A stretch of DNA of 8,047 nucleotides, from positions 1 through 8,047 of the forward strand of contig JAEZFI010000057.1 in assembly GCA_023437745.1 (NCBI GenBank), read 5' to 3'. How positions within the stretch are numbered: position 1 is the first letter of the stretch; each line of letters begins with the position of its first letter. This document shows positions 4,996 through 8,047 of the stretch, piece by piece. A model generated the notes under the pieces. The model searched no databases, had not been told where the DNA came from, and was given only the letters and a program-made list of their open reading frames with translations. The DNA is from Actinomycetes bacterium (GTDB taxonomy: Bacteria > Actinomycetota > Acidimicrobiia > Acidimicrobiales > Microtrichaceae). Made by a program: the position numbers and the translations under genes.

Positions 4996-6018
4996 TCAGC
5001 GGGCGCGACGGAAACGCCCTCGGCCGGACGGCTCCTCGCCCTCGAAGAAGGCGGTCATCGCCTCGTCGGCCTCGTCGCCGCGCTGGTCGCCGCGTGGGTC
5101 GTCGAGCCGGATCACCTGGTCGACCTGCTGGTACGCCTGCGTGGGCTCGCCCTCGTCGCGGTCCGTGCCGGCCTCGGCGTCGAACAGCTCGGGCTCGTCG
5201 CCGTCGGTCGCGTCGCCCTCGGCGACCTCGGACCAGCTGCCGGGACCCCACGGGTCCCCCGGGACGCCCTCGGGCACGTCGGGCACCACCTGCACGGCGT
5301 CGTCGGGCACCCGGACCGCCGCCACCGCGCCGGTCGAGTAGAAGGGCGACCGGGCCGTGGCCGCCACCGAGGCGGTGTCCACGTCGAGCGGGGGCAGCGC
5401 CGCCAGCGCGTTCGGGTCCTCGAGGAGCTGCTGCAGCGACTGGACGGTGGCCTGCAGGCCGCTGCGGTGGGCGTCGATCCGCGCCTGGATGGCCTCGACG
5501 TCGGTCGCGAGGCGGCGGCGCTCGGCCTCGAGCCGGTCGACCTCGTCCTGGTGGTGCTGCCGCTGGCCGGCGAACTCCTGCTCGGCGTCGTCCTTCGCCT
5601 TGCGGATGAGCTCCTCACGCTGGAGCTGGGCGTCACGCACGAGGCGCTCGGCCTCGGACGACGCGTCACGCGTCGCGTTGTCGGACTTGGTGCGAGCGTC
5701 GGCCACGAGCTTCGCCGCCTCGGCCCGGGCCTCGGAGATGGCCGCCTCGGCCGTGCGCTTGGCGAGCATCAGGGTGCGTGTCGCCTGCTCGATCTCCTCG
5801 TCGTCGGTCATCGCGGCCGGCGCCGCCGCCGGGGCCGGCGCCTCCTCCAGCGCACGCTCCGCCTCGTCGAGGCGCCGCTGGAGCTCCTCGTTCTGCACGA
5901 GGAGCTGGGACAGCGCTCCCCCGACGCGCTCGAGGAAGTCGTCCACCTGATCCGGGTCGTAGCCCCGGAACTTCTCGGAGAACTCGATCTGCTCGATCAG
6001 CTGCGGCGTCACGTCCAT
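4996..6018 (-). CDS. divIVA: DivIVA domain-containing protein (Wag31-like)
   Basis: A 340-residue coiled-coil protein that, by family, gathers at negatively curved membrane (poles and septa) and recruits growth or division proteins. The N-terminal domain reads FSEKFRGYDPDQVDDFLERVG; F17 and R18 coincide with the membrane-inserting Phe and its basic neighbour in Bacillus subtilis DivIVA, and the GYDPDQVDxFL block is diagnostic. Coiled coil runs at about 35-60 and again, after an Ala/Pro linker, at about 75-205, rich in Glu, Arg, Ala and Gln. The last 130 residues are acidic and Pro/Gly-rich, then close with a basic end (GRGRFRRAR). The ATG has no Shine-Dalgarno sequence but has a -10-like box 6 nt upstream. 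It is the last gene of the dcw-type block, 52 nt after yggT. Whether it drives polar growth here is not shown. Confidence 0.93.
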   Translation of the reverse strand: MDVTPQLIEQIEFSEKFRGYDPDQVDDFLERVGGALSQLLVQNEELQRRLDEAERALEEAPAPAAAPAAMTDDEEIEQATRTLMLAKRTAEAAISEARAEAAKLVADARTKSDNATRDASSEAERLVRDAQLQREELIRKAKDDAEQEFAGQRQHHQDEVDRLEAERRRLATDVEAIQARIDAHRSGLQATVQSLQQLLEDPNALAALPPLDVDTASVAATARSPFYSTGAVAAVRVPDDAVQVVPDVPEGVPGDPWGPGSWSEVAEGDATDGDEPELFDAEAGTDRDEGEPTQAYQQVDQVIRLDDPRGDQRGDEADEAMTAFFEGEEPSGRGRFRRAR

Positions 6019-6024
6019 GCCCGC

Positions 6025-6030
6025 AGCCTA
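6025..6030 (-). promoter_or_regulatory. Candidate -10 box TAGGCT for a leaderless divIVA transcript
   Basis: On the minus strand TAGGCT is followed by GCGGGC and the divIVA ATG, a 6-nt gap. There is no purine-rich ribosome site, which fits a leaderless message. It lies in the 52-nt gap after yggT, so divIVA may have its own promoter in addition to read-through. No good -35 box was found. Confidence 0.5.
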
Positions 6031-6070
6031 GAAGACGGGCGCATCCCGACCGCGTAGGGTCGACCGTCGG

Positions 6071-6349
6071 TCAGATGATCCGGGTGGCGCCCACGGGGCA
6101 CACGAACTGCAGGACGATCGTCAGGCCGAACAGCACGATCATGGGCGTGAGGTCGAGCATCATCGCCCCCATGCGCAACGGGGGGATCACCCTGCGCAGC
6201 GGCAGCAGCAACCAGTCGGTCGCCTTCGAGACGAGGTCGACGACGACGGCCAGCCCACCGTTCGGGTCGACGGGGAACCAGCTGAGGATGATCCTGGCGA
6301 AGATCGCGACGATCAGGATCTGGAGGGCAACGCAGACGAGCTCGGCCAC
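6071..6349 (-). CDS. YggT family membrane protein
   Basis: A 92-residue integral membrane protein of the YggT family (Mycobacterium tuberculosis Rv2146c is the neighbour-conserved counterpart). A first hydrophobic helix (about 4-24) ends in the family motif ILSWFPVDPNGG. A middle stretch KATDWLLLPLRRVIPPL matches the usual conserved block, and a second helix (about 63-84) follows. Its exact role is not settled; it recurs between sepF and divIVA in Gram-positive genomes, which suggests a link to the cell envelope or division. The start is GTG at 6349, 6 nt after the sepF stop and without a clear ribosome site, so it is probably translated by coupling to sepF. The conserved family sequence begins only a few residues after the GTG, so a different start is unlikely. 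Confidence 0.9.
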   Translation of the reverse strand: MAELVCVALQILIVAIFARIILSWFPVDPNGGLAVVVDLVSKATDWLLLPLRRVIPPLRMGAMMLDLTPMIVLFGLTIVLQFVCPVGATRII

Positions 6350-6355
6350 GGGCGG

Positions 6356-6940
6356 TCAGTCGACGTCGTTCGAGAAGTCGCCGTCGCGCAGCCGGCGGCG
6401 GTCGCTGTCCGAGATCTCCACGTCGGACGGGCTGAGCAGGTACACGTGGGACGCGACCTTCTCGACGCGGCCGGACAGGCCGTAGGCCACCCCGGAGGTG
6501 AAGTCGAGCAGGCGGCGGGCGAGGTCACGCTCGAGGCCCTGGAGGTTCAGCACCACCGGCCGGCCCTTCTTGAACCAGTCGCCGACCTCCTGCGCGTCGT
6601 TGAACTCCACCGGCGTGACCACCCGCGGGCGGGTGTTGTTCAGCGCGGGCAGGGGGCGCACCACACCACGGCTGGTGTCGACCTGGACCCCGGACTGGCG
6701 CGGCACCATGGTGGGCGACGAGGGCAGCACGGTGATGCCCGACGCGTCGGGGCCGTCGGCCCACTCGCCGGACGAGGCGGCCGGCGCGGCGGCGCGGCGA
6801 CGAGCGGGCGCGGGCTCGGGCTCGTCGTACTCCTCGAGGTACTCGTCGTCCTCGTAGTAGTCGTCGTCGTAGTACTCGTCGAAGTGCTCTTCGGGCCCCA
6901 GGCCCAACCACGACATCCCTTTGCGCAGCATGCTGGCCAT
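6356..6940 (-). CDS. sepF: Cell division protein SepF
   Basis: A 194-residue FtsZ partner that, by family, anchors the Z-ring to the membrane and is essential in actinobacteria lacking FtsA. The first 15 residues (MASMLRKGMSWLGLG) can form an amphipathic membrane-binding helix. Residues 19-42 are a dense Asp/Glu/Tyr run, then an Ala/Pro/Arg linker reaches about 100. The SepF core is 107-184: PVEFNDAQEVGDWFKKGRPV, then NLQGLERDLARRLLDFTSGVAYGLSGRVEKV, then the VYLLSPSDVEIS strand. The in-frame upstream ATG at 6994 is rejected because ATG 6940 has a strong GGAGG box 4 nt away and MASMLRKG is the usual family N-terminus. It is 71 nt downstream of yggS, with a large hairpin in that gap, and 6 nt upstream of yggT. 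Confidence 0.93.
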   Translation of the reverse strand: MASMLRKGMSWLGLGPEEHFDEYYDDDYYEDDEYLEEYDEPEPAPARRRAAAPAASSGEWADGPDASGITVLPSSPTMVPRQSGVQVDTSRGVVRPLPALNNTRPRVVTPVEFNDAQEVGDWFKKGRPVVLNLQGLERDLARRLLDFTSGVAYGLSGRVEKVASHVYLLSPSDVEISDSDRRRLRDGDFSNDVD

Positions 6941-6944
6941 CAGT

Positions 6945-6949
6945 CCTCC
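6945..6949 (-). promoter_or_regulatory. Ribosome binding site fixing the sepF start
   Basis: On the minus strand GGAGG is followed by ACTG and the ATG at 6940. It is one of the clearest Shine-Dalgarno sequences in the window and decides against the longer frame opening at 6994. Confidence 0.7.
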
Positions 6950-6954
6950 GTTCC

Positions 6955-7001
6955 GGCACCAGTGTCGCGCGTCAGCGGCCCGCCACGGTGACACGGGTGC
7001 C
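6955..7001 (-). promoter_or_regulatory. 12-bp hairpin in the yggS-sepF gap
   Basis: GGCACCAGTGTC (6955-6966) pairs with GACACGGGTGCC (6990-7001) at 11 of 12 positions, the mismatch being at 6961/6995. The loop is 23 nt. In the minus-strand message the hairpin ends 5 nt before the GGAGG box of sepF. There is no following U-run, so it may be a leader element, an RNA processing or protein-binding site, or a U-less terminator that partly separates yggS from sepF. Confidence 0.5.
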
Positions 7002-7011
7002 TGGTGTCATC

Positions 7012-7659
7012 TCATCGTTCGCCGAAGATCGCCGTGCCGAGACGTACCATCGTGGCACCTTCCGACACCGCGATGTCCAGATCTCCGCTCATGCCGATCG
7101 AGAGCTCGACCAGCCCGAGCCGGTCCCGGAGCCGGCGGAGCCGGGCGAAGCCCTCCCCCACGGTCGTCGGATCGGCCGGCGGCGCGACGCCCATCAGGCC
7201 CTCGACGGCGAGGCCCGCCGCCGCCGCGGACTCGGCGAGGTCGGGCGCCTCGTCCCAGGTGCAGCCGCCGCGCCCGAGCGTCCCCGCCAGGTCGACCTGC
7301 ACGAGCACCGGGCAGCCCGGGATGCGCTTGGCCAGCGCTCCCACGACCGACGGCCGGTCGACGGTCTGCACCATGGTCACCCGGCCGGCCAGGAGGCGGA
7401 CCTTGTTGGTCTGGACCTGCCCGATCATGTGCCAGCGCACGCCGGGGACCTCGTCGGCCTTCCCGGCCAGCTCCTGGGCGTAGTTCTCGCCCAGCTCCGT
7501 CAGACCCGCCGCGACGGCGGCGTGGACGACCTCGATCGGCTGCCGCTTGGTCACGCCGATGATCCGCACGCCGTCGCCGCCTGCCCGCCGGATCCGCTCC
7601 CGCTGCACGTCGAGGTTCGCCGCGATCCGATCGAGGAGCGATCCGTCGACCTCAGCCAT
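7012..7659 (-). CDS. yggS: YggS family pyridoxal phosphate-binding protein (PLPBP)
   Basis: A 215-residue single-domain PLP carrier with the fold of the alanine racemase N-terminal barrel. Members have no known catalytic reaction and help keep pyridoxal phosphate and amino acid pools balanced. The PLP lysine is K38 in RIIGVTKRQP. The conserved LGENYAQEL, WHMIGQVQTNKV and the phosphate-binding SIGMSGDLDIAVSEGATMVRLGTAIFG (187-213) are all present. IGQVQTNKV varies from the commoner IGxLQxNK. It is slightly shorter than the usual 225-240 residues. The ATG at 7659 overlaps the pgeF stop by 8 nt (ATGGCTGA), which indicates tight coupling. It sits in the conserved pgeF-yggS-sepF order downstream of ftsZ; ftsZ itself would lie beyond 8047. 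Confidence 0.94.
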   Translation of the reverse strand: MAEVDGSLLDRIAANLDVQRERIRRAGGDGVRIIGVTKRQPIEVVHAAVAAGLTELGENYAQELAGKADEVPGVRWHMIGQVQTNKVRLLAGRVTMVQTVDRPSVVGALAKRIPGCPVLVQVDLAGTLGRGGCTWDEAPDLAESAAAAGLAVEGLMGVAPPADPTTVGEGFARLRRLRDRLGLVELSIGMSGDLDIAVSEGATMVRLGTAIFGER

Positions 7660-8047
7660 CGGGCTCCATCCAGATCACCGACGCCTGGCGGCCTGCGTCC
7701 GAGCGGGCACGGTGCGACCAGAACGTGGGCGCGCCGTCGGTGGTGTCGGTCGCCGTGCACCGCCCGTCGGCGTGGACGGCGTCGGGACGCACGCCGGCCT
7801 CCCGGAGCGCCGCGCGCACCATCGGCACCAGGTCGAGGGCCGGCGTGCCGTCCGCGGTGGCCCCGATCACGTCGGGGCCGTACCGGAAGGCGAGCCGGGT
7901 GAGATCCGCCTGCGAGAACTCGTACGCCGCCGCCGAGATGCAGGGTCCGACGTGCGCCTCGATGCGGGACCGGTCCGCTCCCAGCTCCGCCATCGCGGCC
8001 ACGGTGGCCTGGAGCACCCCGGCTTCGGCGCCGCGCCAGCCTGCGTG
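7652..8047 (-). CDS. pgeF: PgeF/YfiH family protein (laccase domain, peptidoglycan editing factor), 5' end outside window
   Basis: The frame is open to the right edge, giving 131 visible C-terminal residues. The first visible residues are HAGWRGA, the family's signature HAGWRG with a metal-binding His. HVGPCISAAAYEF carries the conserved GPCI, and the end has GRCTATDTTDGAPTFWSHRARSDAGRQASVIWM, matching the typical CT..D...F.S.R....TGR.A..I block. The family was first called polyphenol oxidase/laccase. E. coli YfiH is now known to correct peptidoglycan precursors carrying serine in place of alanine, and other members act on purine nucleosides. The usual family end reads S(Y/H)RRD; here it is SHRARSD. 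The stop TGA at 7652 lies inside the yggS start region. Confidence 0.92.
   Translation of the reverse strand, partial: HAGWRGAEAGVLQATVAAMAELGADRSRIEAHVGPCISAAAYEFSQADLTRLAFRYGPDVIGATADGTPALDLVPMVRAALREAGVRPDAVHADGRCTATDTTDGAPTFWSHRARSDAGRQASVIWMEPDG

Noticed and set aside
4948..6057. 369-residue open frame on the plus strand
   Set aside because: It is antisense to divIVA, whose domain and coiled-coil sequence are clearly real; the frame shows only GC-driven codon bias.
6062..6072. Palindrome GACCGTCGGTC at the yggT stop as an operator
   Set aside because: The arms are 5 bp with a 1-nt centre, common by chance in this GC-rich DNA, and it is not placed at the candidate promoter.
6941..6994. 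18-residue N-terminal extension of SepF from ATG 6994
   Set aside because: The extension covers the hairpin and the strong GGAGG box, and SepF proteins normally begin with the amphipathic helix that starts at 6940.
1..8047. CRISPR array, tRNA or rRNA genes, insertion sequence, toxin-antitoxin or defence island
   Set aside because: No spaced direct repeats, no tRNA-like cloverleaf or rRNA sequence, no transposase and no small defence-type gene pair was seen on reading both strands.

Overview
The window is very GC-rich DNA (roughly 70% by eye). Its genes have close relatives in Actinomycetota: the tail of the division and cell wall (dcw) cluster ending in sepF, yggT and divIVA, a bacterial proteasome activator (Bpa/PafE), and a DUF222/13E12-type HNH nuclease. 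The gene order and protein style resemble the class Acidimicrobiia, but that placement is inference. Genes cover nearly everything and no stretch over 300 bases lacks one.

Layout, left to right. At 1-413 (+) lies the C-terminal part of an HNH nuclease whose start is outside the window. An 11-bp inverted repeat separates it from a minus-strand pair, bpa (510-1022) and a metal-dependent alkaline-phosphatase-superfamily hydrolase (1033-2196 or 2229). Divergent from that pair is an Rrf2-family regulator (2291-2728, +). The rest is a long minus-strand array, read from right to left: pgeF (partial at 8047), yggS, sepF, yggT, divIVA, then a DksA/TraR-like protein, lspA and an RluA/RluD-family pseudouridine synthase.

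How the genes fit together. pgeF-yggS-sepF-yggT-divIVA is the familiar block downstream of ftsZ. SepF ties FtsZ to the membrane, DivIVA organises polar or septal growth, YggT is a small membrane protein often found with them, YggS handles pyridoxal phosphate and PgeF edits peptidoglycan precursors. dksA-lspA-rluD follows with spacings of 15 and 31 nt and is probably one transcript. Bpa implies a 20S proteasome elsewhere in the genome.

I do not see a new multi-gene system; this is mainly conserved housekeeping DNA. The unusual signals are smaller. Three start codons (rrf2, divIVA, bpa) have a TANNNT box 6-7 nt upstream, as in leaderless actinobacterial promoters. The DksA-like protein has lost three of four zinc ligands and carries a histone-H1-like Ala/Lys/Pro tail. 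Strong hairpins sit at the yggS/sepF and dksA/lspA junctions. The Rrf2 regulator keeps only two of the three IscR cluster cysteines.
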